This document shows positions 41,586-50,550 of a stretch of DNA of 64,000 bases, piece after piece. The notes under the pieces are model-generated. The model searched no databases, was not told the origin of the DNA, and was given only the letters and a program-made list of their open reading frames with translations. The position numbers and the translations under genes were made by a program. Every line of letters starts with the position of its first letter. Position 1 is the stretch's first letter. Source of the DNA: Holdemania massiliensis. GTDB lineage: Bacteria > Bacillota_I > Bacilli_A > Erysipelotrichales > Erysipelotrichaceae. The stretch is taken from the NCBI RefSeq assembly GCF_022440805.1, contig NZ_JAKNTK010000001.1, positions 2,418,001 through 2,482,000 on the forward strand, read 5' to 3'.

Positions 41586-43769
41586 CTATTCCTGCAGTAC
41601 AATTTCAATCGCGGTCTGTTTGTTCACCAATGTGCCCGGCGGAATGTTCTGCGAAGTCACTTTGCCATACCCGTCAATCTTGACTGGCAGACCGCTGGCT
41701 TTCCAGAAACCGCTGACTTCCTTACGCGTCCAGCCGGTCATATCCGGCATGCTGATCTGATAGGTATCCGTTAATAAGAACACCTTCTGACGGGTGACGA
41801 CCAGGTCTCCCTCCTGCGGAAACTGATCGATAATCTCATCACCGCCGCCGAGGACAATCACCTCACATTCGCTCTCCGCCATCTTGTTTTGAGCATACTC
41901 CAATGAGTGATTGATCAGAGAAGGCATCGTTGATTCATGGATTGGAACGATTTCTGCAGAGGATTCTTGTTGTTCAGCCGCCTCCAGCTGTCCGGCAAAA
42001 TTATAAGTCATTGCGACTTTGCGCAACACGGATTTAATCGCATCGGACTTGACATGGGCATTCTTATCATATTCCGCCTGAAAGGCATAATACACTAATA
42101 CTTTCGGATCTTCTGCCGGCATCGCCGCCATTAAAGAAACAATCGTCTTGCCGGTACTGTAACCACCGCCGCCCACAGCTGCCAGCTGCGTTGTTCCCGT
42201 TTTGGCAATGATCGTCGTCTCAGGAATCTGATAAAAACGAGCGGTACCGTCCTCGCGATTGGCCGTATCGTACATCAGCTGCTGCACCTGCTGTGATGTT
42301 TCATAGCTGATCGGATTGCCGACAACCTGCGTCTGCCCCTGATACAGGACATTCTGATCATCATAGGAGGAGCGCACCTGATCAATGACATACGGTTTGA
42401 CCATCGTACCATCATTGAAAATAGCGGAATACGCCTGAATCATCTGCAGCATTGTTACTGTCGAGCCCTGTCCGTATGTCAGCGCCAGTTTATCCGCCGG
42501 CCAAGTGAAGTTTTTAACGCCGGTGGTTTCCGCAATGCCATCCGTATCAACCAGCTTGAAAAAGCCGAAACGGTCCAGATAGTCCTCATAGACCTCCGGT
42601 TCAATCAGGCTTGTTATAATGCTTGCGGTAACAACGTTGGAGGAATACACCAATCCCAAGTCATACGGAATCATGCCCCAGCTTTTCCCGGAAGCATTGC
42701 CGATACATCCGATTTTGCGGGAATCTCCCTGCGAAACGCGGTACGGCTTACGGTTGGAGGCCGCATAACAAAACTTAGAGCTGTCGACCAGCACACTGCC
42801 GTCATACGCCCCGCTGTCAATCGCGGCAGCGTACGTAAATACCTTCATCGTTGACCCCGGCTCATACGGCATCTGCGAAACATAGTTGACATAATCATCG
42901 ATATTCATCGCGTTTGGGTCAAAAGAAGGCGACTGACCCCAAGCCAGAATCTTGCCGGTTTCCACTTCCATGACCGAACCCCATACCTTATCCGGATTGA
43001 ATTCAGCCTGCGTTTGGACAAATGCGGACTCCAGCGCTTCCTGAATTCCCTGATCCAAGGTTAAAATCACGTCGTTGCCATTCACGGCGCTTTTTTCTTC
43101 CATCTTCATCCCCGGCAGAATATTGCCATTTTTATCAGCCTGGTACCGTTTATAACCATCTTCACCGCTCAGCGCGGCGTTCATATACTGTTCAATTCCC
43201 ATCTTGCCGCTGACTTCTCCACTGTCATCAGCCTGGGCAAACCCGATCAAATAAGAAGCAAATGTCCCCAGCGGATAGGAACGTTTTGTCGTTTGAACGA
43301 ATTCAATGCCGTTAAGGTCCAGTGCTTCGATCGCTTCCTTGGTTTCCCGCGGCAGATTTCGGCCTTTATTGCCCAGTTCAACCTGTTTGGCGCTCTTGGT
43401 CAGATAGCCGTAAATCGTGGATTCCTCCATGCCTAAAATGGGCGCCAGCGCCCGCGCTGTTGCCAGCGGATCATCCACATAGGCGATTTCACCCTTGCGG
43501 CTTTGCCGGTCCTTATCCAGCACTGCGATAATATTATAAGTCACGTTATCCTGAGCAATGATCGTTCCATTGCGGTCTAAAATATATCCCCGGCGCGCCT
43601 GCTGAACCTGACGATGGACATTGCTTGCAGAAACATAGTCAGTCAGATCCGTGCCGCTGCGGGCGTGAACCTTGACGACGGCCACTAAAAAAACATTCGC
43701 CGTGACCAGTCCGCTGATCAGCAAAATTGCCAGCAGAATCAGCAGTATCATGCGATTGCTTTGCCGCAT
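41586..43769 (-). CDS. FtsI/PBP2-type class B penicillin-binding protein with two PASTA domains
   Basis: 727 aa. N-terminal anchor (MILLILLAILLISGLVTANV), dimerisation domain (ARRGYILDRNGTIIAQDNVT), transpeptidase with PYEPGSTMK, SSN (YSSNVVTAS) and KTGTTQ. Two C-terminal PASTA repeats follow (MPSLINHSLEYAQNKM; MPDMTGWTRKEVSGFWKASG). Directly after ftsL, this is the classical septal PBP of Bacillota (PBP2X/PbpB type). It makes septal peptidoglycan cross-links outside the membrane. Six nt gap to ftsL. Confidence 0.92.
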   Translation of the reverse strand: MRQSNRMILLILLAILLISGLVTANVFLVAVVKVHARSGTDLTDYVSASNVHRQVQQARRGYILDRNGTIIAQDNVTYNIIAVLDKDRQSRKGEIAYVDDPLATARALAPILGMEESTIYGYLTKSAKQVELGNKGRNLPRETKEAIEALDLNGIEFVQTTKRSYPLGTFASYLIGFAQADDSGEVSGKMGIEQYMNAALSGEDGYKRYQADKNGNILPGMKMEEKSAVNGNDVILTLDQGIQEALESAFVQTQAEFNPDKVWGSVMEVETGKILAWGQSPSFDPNAMNIDDYVNYVSQMPYEPGSTMKVFTYAAAIDSGAYDGSVLVDSSKFCYAASNRKPYRVSQGDSRKIGCIGNASGKSWGMIPYDLGLVYSSNVVTASIITSLIEPEVYEDYLDRFGFFKLVDTDGIAETTGVKNFTWPADKLALTYGQGSTVTMLQMIQAYSAIFNDGTMVKPYVIDQVRSSYDDQNVLYQGQTQVVGNPISYETSQQVQQLMYDTANREDGTARFYQIPETTIIAKTGTTQLAAVGGGGYSTGKTIVSLMAAMPAEDPKVLVYYAFQAEYDKNAHVKSDAIKSVLRKVAMTYNFAGQLEAAEQQESSAEIVPIHESTMPSLINHSLEYAQNKMAESECEVIVLGGGDEIIDQFPQEGDLVVTRQKVFLLTDTYQISMPDMTGWTRKEVSGFWKASGLPVKIDGYGKVTSQNIPPGTLVNKQTAIEIVLQE

Positions 43770-43775
43770 TTCTGA

Positions 43776-44078
43776 CTACTCTCCAGTTTTGGCAATGGTC
43801 ACAATGTTCCCCTGATTTTGGGTCATGCCATCCTCGGCGGCGATGCCGGTGACGCGGTCGCGGGTGCTCAAGCTCTGAACTTCAATCTTTAAAGCGTCAT
43901 TTTCAGTCTGCAGTGCCGCGATATCGCGGGATACGCTTTGTTGGCGCGCGCTCAGTGAGTTGTTATATGTCCGTAAGAATAATGAAGAAGAAACATAACA
44001 AACTGAGGCGAAAAAAAGCAGCACTGCAGCAAATCCTTCTAACCTTAGCTTCTTCTTCTTTTTCACTAACTTAGCCAT
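43776..44078 (-). CDS. ftsL: FtsL-like cell division protein
   Basis: 100 aa. Basic cytoplasmic start (MAKLVKKKKKLRLEG), one membrane helix (FAAVLLFFASVCYVSSSLFL), then an extracytoplasmic leucine-zipper-like segment (ALQTENDALKIEVQSLS). Sequence similarity in this family is always low; the call rests on size, topology and position between rsmH and the PBP gene. It would join DivIB and DivIC at the septum. Confidence 0.82.
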   Translation of the reverse strand: MAKLVKKKKKLRLEGFAAVLLFFASVCYVSSSLFLRTYNNSLSARQQSVSRDIAALQTENDALKIEVQSLSTRDRVTGIAAEDGMTQNQGNIVTIAKTGE

Positions 44079-44082
44079 GATT

Positions 44083-45021
44083 CTAATCCCCTATCCTTTC
44101 TAAAACGCGTAATTTCGCGGAATGTGATCGATTGTTTTCCGCCAGTTCTTCACCGCTTGGCAAAATCGGCTTGCGGCTGATCAGACGGAATTTCGGCTGT
44201 GTGATCTGACTTGGCAAAAGCGGTATCCGCGGATCAATTTTCTCCACGCTGGAGGCTTGTCGGAAGGCTTCCTTCACGATTCGATCTTCCAGTGAATGAA
44301 AAGTGATGACCGCGATCCGGCCGTTGAGATTCAGCAGAGACATCGCCGCCTGCAGGCCTGTTTCCAACGAATCCAATTCACGGTTGACCGCGATCCTCAA
44401 AGCCTGGAACGTCTGCTTGGCAGGATGTCCTTTCTTATTGAGCACTTTGGCCGGCAGCGCCTTTTTGATCACATCCACTAATTCAAAGGTGGTGTTGATC
44501 GGGCTGACGGCTCTCGCTTTGACAATCTGCCGGGCAATTGAGCGGGAATAGCTTTCCTCGCCATATTTCCACAGCAGTGCACTTAATTCTTTTTCTTCCA
44601 GTTCATTGACGAGATTCCAGGCTGAGATCGGCTGGCTCTGATCCATCCGCATGTCCAGCTGCGCCTCATAGCGATAGCTGAAACCCCGCTGGGCATCATC
44701 AAACTGTGGTGAAGAAACGCCCAGATCCATAACGACTCCATCAACGCCATGCACACCCCGCAAATTCAGCTCTTCCTGCATCTGAGCGAAATTAGCACGG
44801 ATCAGAGTCACGCGATCCGCAACTTCCGCCAAACGCTGCCGGGATTCTGTTAAGGCCTGTTCATCTAAATCAAAAGCGTATAATTGACCGGTCTGCAGCC
44901 GCCGGGCAATTTCCAGGCTGTGACCACCCCGTCCCAACGTTCCGTCAACATAAATTCCGTCCGGCCTGCAATTCAAAGCATCGACGGACTCTTTAAGCAA
45001 CACACTGTAATGTTTTATCAT
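44083..45021 (-). CDS. rsmH: 16S rRNA (cytosine1402-N4)-methyltransferase
   Basis: 312 aa. MIKHYSVLLKESVDALNCRP opening, SAM motif YVDGTLGRGGHSLEIARRL, catalytic-region GVVMDLGVSSPQFDDAQRGFSY, AFQALRIAVNRELDSLE and VITFHSLEDRIVKEAF. These are all RsmH signatures. Overlaps mraZ by 4 nt (ATGA). Confidence 0.96.
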   Translation of the reverse strand: MIKHYSVLLKESVDALNCRPDGIYVDGTLGRGGHSLEIARRLQTGQLYAFDLDEQALTESRQRLAEVADRVTLIRANFAQMQEELNLRGVHGVDGVVMDLGVSSPQFDDAQRGFSYRYEAQLDMRMDQSQPISAWNLVNELEEKELSALLWKYGEESYSRSIARQIVKARAVSPINTTFELVDVIKKALPAKVLNKKGHPAKQTFQALRIAVNRELDSLETGLQAAMSLLNLNGRIAVITFHSLEDRIVKEAFRQASSVEKIDPRIPLLPSQITQPKFRLISRKPILPSGEELAENNRSHSAKLRVLERIGD

Positions 45022-45449
45022 ACGAGAAACTCCGTGAGCTGTTCGGCAACATCCTCAAATGAAGCACTGGCTTCATTGTAGTAGTCGTCCCAGCGTTCCT
45101 TAGCCCAAATTTCCACGTGATCCGCAACTCCGACCACAACACATTCTTTTTCAATTTTGGACTCTGTGATTAAAGCGGCAGGCAATAAAATTCGTCCCTG
45201 GCTGTCCAGTTCACATTCTGCCGCTTTGGACGTCAGCATGTGAATATACATCCGAGTTTCCCGCTTAGTGGAAGGCAGCCGTTTCAGCTGCTCAAACACG
45301 GCGTCCCACTGCGCCATCGTATAGGTGCGCAGGCAGCCGTCAAGACCGCGGGTAACGACAAAGCGATTGCCCAGTTCATCGCGAAAGCGGGCAGGAATGA
45401 TCATTCTGCCCTTGGCGTCAATGTTATGTCTGTATTCGCCCATGAACAC
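45018..45449 (-). CDS. mraZ: Transcriptional regulator MraZ
   Basis: 143 aa. Start assigned to GTG 45449, giving the canonical MFMGEYRHNIDAKGRMIIPA; GTGGGTG lies upstream. Two SpoVT/AbrB-like repeats are visible (the second around CELDSQGRILLPAAL). MraZ represses or tunes the dcw promoter by binding tandem repeats. Four such repeats are present directly upstream. Confidence 0.94.
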   Translation of the reverse strand: MFMGEYRHNIDAKGRMIIPARFRDELGNRFVVTRGLDGCLRTYTMAQWDAVFEQLKRLPSTKRETRMYIHMLTSKAAECELDSQGRILLPAALITESKIEKECVVVGVADHVEIWAKERWDDYYNEASASFEDVAEQLTEFLV

Positions 45450-45458
45450 GATCAATCA

Positions 45459-45493
45459 CCCACAATCTACCACTTTATGCCACTTCACACCAC
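45459..45493 (-). promoter_or_regulatory. MraZ operator: four GTGG repeats with 10-bp period
   Basis: Minus strand reads TTGTGGTGTG, AAGTGGCATA, AAGTGGTAGA, TTGTGGGTGA. The GTGG cores (CCAC on plus at 45490, 45480, 45470, 45460) are exactly 10 bp apart, the spacing known for MraZ boxes. They lie between the -10 box and the mraZ start codon. Confidence 0.8.
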
Positions 45494-45494
45494 A

Positions 45495-45522
45495 ATTATA
45501 ACACTGTACGCGCAAATGCCAA
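45495..45522 (-). promoter_or_regulatory. dcw cluster promoter
   Basis: Minus strand TTGGCA (45522-45517), 16-nt spacer, TATAAT (45500-45495). Confidence 0.7.
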
Positions 45523-45676
45523 GAATTTATTTTAATAAAACGTCATTAAGTTGTCATAATTTGTTAACCAATTTTTACCATTTGGCTTAAATACAGGCTT
45601 TTTGTCGAAGATGATCAAAATAAATCAAGTTTTGTTTCTTAATCTAATTGAATTATTTTCAACTTATCTATTGAAA

Positions 45677-45711
45677 TAAAAAAAGATACCGGATTTGATC
45701 TTCCGATATCT
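45677..45711 (-). terminator. Terminator of rpmF
   Basis: Minus strand AGATATCGGA-AGATCAAA-TCCGGTATCT followed by TTTTTTT. Confidence 0.8.
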
Positions 45712-45721
45712 TCTTTTTGTT

Positions 45722-45877
45722 TTATTTGCCGTTGTAGGAACCGCAGGAGCAAACGCGATGCGGCAGCTTGTATTCACCGCAAGCCGGGCATTTAACCAGC
45801 GTCGGAGCCGTCAGCTTGAAATGCGTTCTGCGTTTTGCCTTTCTTGTCTTAGAATTTCTTCTCTGTTGTACAGCCAT
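45722..45877 (-). CDS. rpmF: 50S ribosomal protein L32
   Basis: 51 aa, MAVQQRRNSKTRKAKRRTHF then KLTAPTLVKC, CPACGEYKLPHR, VCSCGSYNGK. GGAGGT lies 8 nt before the ATG. L32 of the zinc type has C-x2-C ... C-x2-C; here the second pair is C-x-C (VCSCG), one residue short, and the usual C-terminal tail is also missing. Read from the DNA as GTT TGC TCC TGC GGT. Follows a YceD gene, as in many bacteria. Confidence 0.93.
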   Translation of the reverse strand: MAVQQRRNSKTRKAKRRTHFKLTAPTLVKCPACGEYKLPHRVCSCGSYNGK

Positions 45878-45890
45878 GTGTCAGCACCTC

Positions 45891-46394
45891 CTAATCATCA
45901 AACTTGAATTCTTTCAGTTTCGCTAAACGAGGGTCAATTTCTTGTTTTTTCTGCCGGTTGTAATCTTCTTCCCTGATGACTTCCCAGCCTTCTCCCTTGG
46001 GATAGGAAATTCCGCTTTTGACTACTTTGAGCGGAACTTCGGCCAGGATCAGCTGAAAGACGACCGGGTAGAGTTCAAGTACATCCTTCTTCAGAACATG
46101 AACCTCATCTTCCTCGCACGGAAGGAAAGAGAACACTTCGTGAGAAGAAGTCTCAAACGGCACGATGACGTCTTCCAACGACACCGCGCAGGGAACCACC
46201 ATATCACCCGTGATCTTGAGATCCGCTTCAAAACGCTGCAGGTCAGGATCATAATGTCCGCTACCTGTCACCGTTACGTTCTTCAAATCCCGAAGACGAT
46301 CCGTTGCCCAACTTGTCGGATCAAAAGTTACAGCCTCGTTAATTGTGAGTTCTTGATTCCCTTGATTGATCAGTTCAGCCTTAGACCATTTCAC
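45891..46394 (-). CDS. YceD/DUF177-family protein
   Basis: 167 aa, GTG start with AGGGTGA upstream. The family core is visible as VVPCAVSLEDVIVPFETSSH, with a Cys, followed by the acidic CEEDEVHVL and a C-terminal RQKKQEIDPRLAKLKEF. YceD proteins sit next to rpmF across bacteria and affect 23S rRNA processing in some; the mechanism is not settled. Same unit as rpmF, 13 nt apart. Confidence 0.85.
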   Translation of the reverse strand: MKWSKAELINQGNQELTINEAVTFDPTSWATDRLRDLKNVTVTGSGHYDPDLQRFEADLKITGDMVVPCAVSLEDVIVPFETSSHEVFSFLPCEEDEVHVLKKDVLELYPVVFQLILAEVPLKVVKSGISYPKGEGWEVIREEDYNRQKKQEIDPRLAKLKEFKFDD

Positions 46395-46539
46395 ACGCAG
46401 TTCACCCTATTTCGTTAACAGCCTTTATTATATGTAAAAACCAGACTAAAGTCAATGATAACTTTTAAAGCTTAACATCGGGGTTTTTCGCCAGTCTGAA
46501 AATGCTGTAGCTGGAGTTTTTAAGGTAATTTTCAGATGA

Positions 46540-47472
46540 TTATTCCGCCTTTGAAGCCGGCTGCAGATCAGCACAGCCCTCTACCTTGCGGCTGATCCAG
46601 TCGAGAATCTCCGCCATGACCTGATCCTTTTCTTTTTCATTGAGCAGTTCATGCCGCAGGCTTTTAAACACCCGCATCTCAATATCGTCATACCCAGCTT
46701 CCCGTAGCGTCGCCGCTGAGCTTTCCAAGCCCTTGCGACCGCCGGTAACCGGATCATCGCCCCCGGCAATAAACAGCACCGGCAGCTTCGGGTTTTTAAG
46801 ATTCCACCGCATCAGATCATGCATGTCCTGAATTCCATAGAACATATCGTCATAGGCTGAAGCCGTAAACATGAAGCCGCACAGCGGATCCGCCATGTAG
46901 GCATCAACGTTGTCCGGATTTTTGCTCAGCCAATCCAGAGCGGTACGGGGATTGGGAATTTGCTTATTAAAGGATCCCTGAACCAGCTGATCGAGAAACT
47001 TGCTGCGGTAATGATCGCCTTTGAACGTGATGATTGTTTTCGCCGCGATCCGACCGAGTGATGCCGCCGGATTGTAGTTTGGCGCTCCGCATAAAATCAG
47101 TCCGTTAAGCAGGGCATCGTAGCGTTTGACAAAGCTGCGCGCCATGATCGATCCCATGCTGTGGCCGAACAGGATCACAGGGATATCCGGATATTCCTGT
47201 TTGACCTGAATCATTAATTCATACAGATCATTGACGCATTTCTGCCAACCTTTATGCTTATTGAAATATCCCAGCTCATTCGCATTAGCGGCACTGCCGC
47301 CATGTCCGCGATGATCGCTGGTGACGACGACAAATCCCCGCTCTGCCAGAAACTGGGCAAATTCGGCATACCGCAGCCGATGTTCTGCCATCCCATGCGA
47401 AATCTGGAAAATCGCCCGCGGCTGGCCTTTCGGACGATAAATCGTAGTCGCTATCTTTTGTTTTTCATCCAT
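46540..47472 (-). CDS. Serine alpha/beta hydrolase (monoacylglycerol lipase-like)
   Basis: 310 aa. FQISHGMAEHRLRYAEFAQF, SDHRGHGGSA, nucleophile elbow LFGHSMGSIMAR, acid region VLFIAGGDDPVTGGRK and FKSLRHELLNEKEKD (His). These are the typical order and spacing of lysophospholipase/monoglyceride lipase-type hydrolases. No signal peptide, so cytosolic. Divergent from tmcAL. Confidence 0.85.
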   Translation of the reverse strand: MDEKQKIATTIYRPKGQPRAIFQISHGMAEHRLRYAEFAQFLAERGFVVVTSDHRGHGGSAANANELGYFNKHKGWQKCVNDLYELMIQVKQEYPDIPVILFGHSMGSIMARSFVKRYDALLNGLILCGAPNYNPAASLGRIAAKTIITFKGDHYRSKFLDQLVQGSFNKQIPNPRTALDWLSKNPDNVDAYMADPLCGFMFTASAYDDMFYGIQDMHDLMRWNLKNPKLPVLFIAGGDDPVTGGRKGLESSAATLREAGYDDIEMRVFKSLRHELLNEKEKDQVMAEILDWISRKVEGCADLQPASKAE

Positions 47473-47630
47473 TATTTTTGTTTCACCTCGGATTCCGTGT
47501 TTATTATATCATAGCGATTCTCTGGTTTGTGAGCATTTCACGAATGTTTATGGTATCATAGTGAACGATAGCGGAAAATACTGCTGCAGTTCTGCTTAAG
47601 TCAGGGCTTGGAAAGATCTGGAGGTTGCTT

Positions 47631-48743
47631 ATGAAGGCATGCGGAATCATCGTTGAATACAATCCGTTTCATCACGGACATGAATATCATATTGAGCGGG
47701 CGCGCGCACTCACCGGCTGTGATGTTTTGGTCGCAATCATGTCGGGAAACTTTGTTCAGCGCGGGGAACCGGCAATTCTGGATAAATGGAAGCGAGCAGA
47801 AGCCGCTGTCCAACATGGGGTTGATTTGGTTATCGAGCTGCCCTATCCCTGGGTAACTCAAAGCGCCTCGCATTTTGCCCAAGGCGCGGTGACGTTGTTA
47901 AAACAGGCGCAGGTTTCAGCGCTGGTCTTTGGATCGGAAAGCAATAACCAGCAGGAACTGATGGAAATCGCCGCGATGCCGATCAATCCTGATCACCTTA
48001 AGGAATCCATGGGTGAAGGTTTGGCATTTCCGAAGGCTTACGGACTATGGGCAAAAGCGATGCTGCCTAACGATATCCTGGGCGTCGCTTATCTGAAGCA
48101 GCTGCAGGACAGTTCTATTACTCCGTATACAATTCAGCGCACCATTGGCTATCACGATACAGAGCTGCAGGGCCCTATCGCCAGCGCCAAAGCGATACGC
48201 CTAGCCGCAAACGAAGGGTATTATTCCAACGAACAGACGCCCATGGCCGAAGCTCTGGAAAACGGCCCGCGTGTTCAATTAGCCCAGTTCTATCCTTATT
48301 TAAGAACTTTGCTTCTGACGATGCCTGTTTCCAACTTAAAAACCTATTTTCTGTTCTGCGAAGGCATTGAAGTCCATTTGGCTCACTGTGCAGAAGTTTC
48401 ACCGGATTGGGACAGCTTCATTAACGCTGCAGTGAACCGCCGTTATACTCGTTCACGGATTCAGCGAACCTGCCTGCAGCTGTTGTGTCAAATTCATTGG
48501 GACGAGATCCGCAGCCTGCCGCCGTTAGATACCCTTCGTCCGCTGGCCTTCAACGAAACGGGAAGACGTTATCTAAAACAGCTGCGTGCCAGTGAAGTCC
48601 GCATCGCTTCACGCTTCGCTGCCGTTGCTGAGCCTTACCGACGACTGGAATATCGTACAACCCAGCTGTATGCTTCCCAAATGGAGGAACCTCAGCGGAA
48701 GGCCTTGTTGAAAAAAGAAATCGGCGGACCGATTTTACTTTAA
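47631..48743 (+). CDS. tmcAL: tRNA(Met) cytidine acetate ligase (YlbM)
   Basis: 370 aa from ATG 47631 (GGAGG 7 nt upstream). Nucleotidyltransferase motifs: GIIVEYNPFHHGHEYHIERA (H-x-G-H) and AIMSGNFVQRGEPAILDKW. TmcAL uses acetate and ATP to make N4-acetylcytidine at the wobble base of elongator tRNA-Met. In Bacillus ylbM is next to ylbN (YceD) and rpmF; here a hydrolase gene intervenes and the orientation is divergent. Confidence 0.9.
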   Translation: MKACGIIVEYNPFHHGHEYHIERARALTGCDVLVAIMSGNFVQRGEPAILDKWKRAEAAVQHGVDLVIELPYPWVTQSASHFAQGAVTLLKQAQVSALVFGSESNNQQELMEIAAMPINPDHLKESMGEGLAFPKAYGLWAKAMLPNDILGVAYLKQLQDSSITPYTIQRTIGYHDTELQGPIASAKAIRLAANEGYYSNEQTPMAEALENGPRVQLAQFYPYLRTLLLTMPVSNLKTYFLFCEGIEVHLAHCAEVSPDWDSFINAAVNRRYTRSRIQRTCLQLLCQIHWDEIRSLPPLDTLRPLAFNETGRRYLKQLRASEVRIASRFAAVAEPYRRLEYRTTQLYASQMEEPQRKALLKKEIGGPILL

Positions 48744-48764
48744 TCAAGGATAACGGATCAAGGA

Positions 48765-48790
48765 AACTGCGGCATAGACTGCAGTTTTTT
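48765..48790 (+). terminator. Terminator of tmcAL
   Basis: AACTGC-GGCATAGACT-GCAGTT stem followed by TTTTTT. Confidence 0.65.
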
Positions 48791-48893
48791 CTGTCTTTTA
48801 AGCGAAAAATCTTGCTTATTATTGATCCTTTTTGAAACAAGTTTCACAAAAAAATAAGTTTCTCGAAAAAAAGTTTAACTTTCTTCGGTTTTC

Positions 48894-48923
48894 GGCGGGG
48901 CTTTTTCCATTTTTCCGCAATAT
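48894..48923 (+). repeat. 30-bp GGCGGGG element, copy 3
   Basis: Third copy of the element found before both toxin-like ORFs (39973, 40494). It ends only 17 nt before the start codon of the Rpn-type gene, immediately before its ribosome binding site. It must therefore be part of the 5' UTR or core promoter. Confidence 0.75.
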
Positions 48924-48939
48924 GTATAGTGGAGGGTTA

Positions 48940-49983
48940 ATGATAAACATGAATTCTGTTAACACAAAATACAACTTGTCCCGCTTAAAAAGAAATAAAC
49001 CATTATCTTTAACGGAAGACTGGGTCTTCAAACACGTCTTCTGTAATCCTTTTAATCTGGAAATTCTTAAATTCCTGCTTCAAGCGATCCATCCCCAGCT
49101 CGTCATCAAAAAGATTGTGTTGTTTCCCAATGAAGAAACAGTAAACTTTGAAGATCAAAAAGCCAACCGTTATGACGCCCGCGGCTTAATCAACGATCAT
49201 CTGATGTTTAATGTTGAAATGCAGCGCTCAGGAAGCAAAGTTTTACAAGGGATCCGTATTGCCTTTTACGCCTCACGCCTGTTCAGCAGTCAGCCTATCC
49301 GCGGTGTGGACTTCTCAAAATTAAAACCGATTTGGGTCTTAATGATTGCGGATTTCCCATTTTTTGATGATCCGGATCAATATTTTGAAGACTATTCCTT
49401 TGTTGGCAGCTACAATGTGAAACCCTTGACAGAATATATTCAATTGAGTATTATTGAAATAGATAGAGCGGAACGCTTAGCGAAGAAACCGACAGAGCAG
49501 CTGACGGCTTTAGAACGGTGGGTGGTCATCCTAAAATATGCAGGAGATCCATCAAAAAGAGCGTGGATCCGCAAGATTATGGAATTGGACGAAGGGTGTC
49601 GAAAGGCGGTGGAAAGAATGGAAGCTATTCCTCGTGAAACAGTTGAATTCATGCGGCAGACAGACGAAATGGTGCATGAAATGGAATTAATGGGACAATA
49701 CTTTAATGGCATGAAGAAGGGCGAGCGAAAAGGCAGAAAAGAAGGAAGACAGGAGGGACTCCAACAAGGAATTCTGACCAACAAGATTCAGCTGATCCGC
49801 AAAAAAGCGGCGAAAGGCAAGACAGCCGAAGCTATCGCTGAAGATTTAGAAGAGGGAACAGCTTTAATTCAAAAGATATTACAATTAATGCAGCGGTATT
49901 CAGATTTTTCTGACTATCAAATCGCGGAATATCTGATCAAGAATAAGCGATCAGAAAATAAAACTTCATCCGTTCTTCGCTGA
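48940..49983 (+). CDS. Rpn/PD-(D/E)XK nuclease-family transposase-like protein
   Basis: 347 aa from ATG 48940 (GGAGGG 3 nt upstream); ATG 48949 is also possible. PD-(D/E)XK-type core: SLTEDWVFKHVFCNPFN, RYDARGLINDHLMFNVEMQR (Asp ... Glu-x-Gln), then FYASRLF. Towards the C-terminus is the Lys/Gly-rich MKKGERKGRKEGRQEGLQQG segment common in this family, then a helical tail. Relatives promote RecA-independent recombination. Complete and uninterrupted; no terminal repeats were seen, so it is not an obvious insertion sequence. Confidence 0.8.
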   Translation: MINMNSVNTKYNLSRLKRNKPLSLTEDWVFKHVFCNPFNLEILKFLLQAIHPQLVIKKIVLFPNEETVNFEDQKANRYDARGLINDHLMFNVEMQRSGSKVLQGIRIAFYASRLFSSQPIRGVDFSKLKPIWVLMIADFPFFDDPDQYFEDYSFVGSYNVKPLTEYIQLSIIEIDRAERLAKKPTEQLTALERWVVILKYAGDPSKRAWIRKIMELDEGCRKAVERMEAIPRETVEFMRQTDEMVHEMELMGQYFNGMKKGERKGRKEGRQEGLQQGILTNKIQLIRKKAAKGKTAEAIAEDLEEGTALIQKILQLMQRYSDFSDYQIAEYLIKNKRSENKTSSVLR

Positions 49984-50063
49984 AATTTAGAGAAAACGTA
50001 AAAGCAGTTCATTCGATTTTAGTTTTAGTCTTCAGCATCCCCTCTGAAAAGCGACATAAGAAA

Positions 50064-50119
50064 AGAAGTCTGAATTCTCTGAAGTTTTATTTTCAGAAAT
50101 AGCCCAGACTTCTTTTTTT
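50064..50119. terminator. Bidirectional terminator between Rpn-type gene and tagD
   Basis: AGAAGTCTG ... CAGACTTCT 9-bp stem with an inner TCTGAA/TTCAGA stem, U-tract TTTTTTT on plus and TTTTCTT on minus. Confidence 0.8.
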
Positions 50120-50157
50120 ACTGGAACCTCTGATTCAGCTGCGATGAATCGGCTTCC

Positions 50158-50550
50158 TTATTTCAGCTTCTCCAGATCTTCTTTAATTTTCGTTGTCGAT
50201 ATTCCTTCTGTCCGCGGCAAATACACCACTTCGCAATAAGCTTTCAGTTCGTCAAACTTGCCTTCCCAATCATCGCCCATGACAAAGACATCCGCATGAT
50301 ATTCCTGGATATCTTTGGCCTTTTGGCCCCATTCATTCTCAGGGATAACTAAATCTACATAGCGGATGGCCTCCAGCATCATCTTGCGCTCTTCATAGCT
50401 GTGATAAGCCTTCTTGCCTTTAATCGCATTAAACTCATCAGTTGATAAACCGACGATCAGATAATCCCCCAATTGTTTCGCGCGCTTTAATAAACGGATA
50501 TGTCCCCAATGCAGAAGATCATAGGTACCGTAAGTCAATATTCGTTTCAT
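50158..50550 (-). CDS. tagD: Glycerol-3-phosphate cytidylyltransferase
   Basis: 130 aa from ATG 50550 (GGAAAGGA 7 nt upstream). MKRILTYGTYDLLHWGHIRL (H-x-G-H), GLSTDEFNAIKGKKAYHSYE, VFVMGDDWEGKFDEL and the R-T-x-G-I-S-T-T motif (PRTEGISTTKI). Makes CDP-glycerol for teichoic acid synthesis in the cytosol. Monocistronic here, away from other teichoic acid genes. Confidence 0.94.
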   Translation of the reverse strand: MKRILTYGTYDLLHWGHIRLLKRAKQLGDYLIVGLSTDEFNAIKGKKAYHSYEERKMMLEAIRYVDLVIPENEWGQKAKDIQEYHADVFVMGDDWEGKFDELKAYCEVVYLPRTEGISTTKIKEDLEKLK

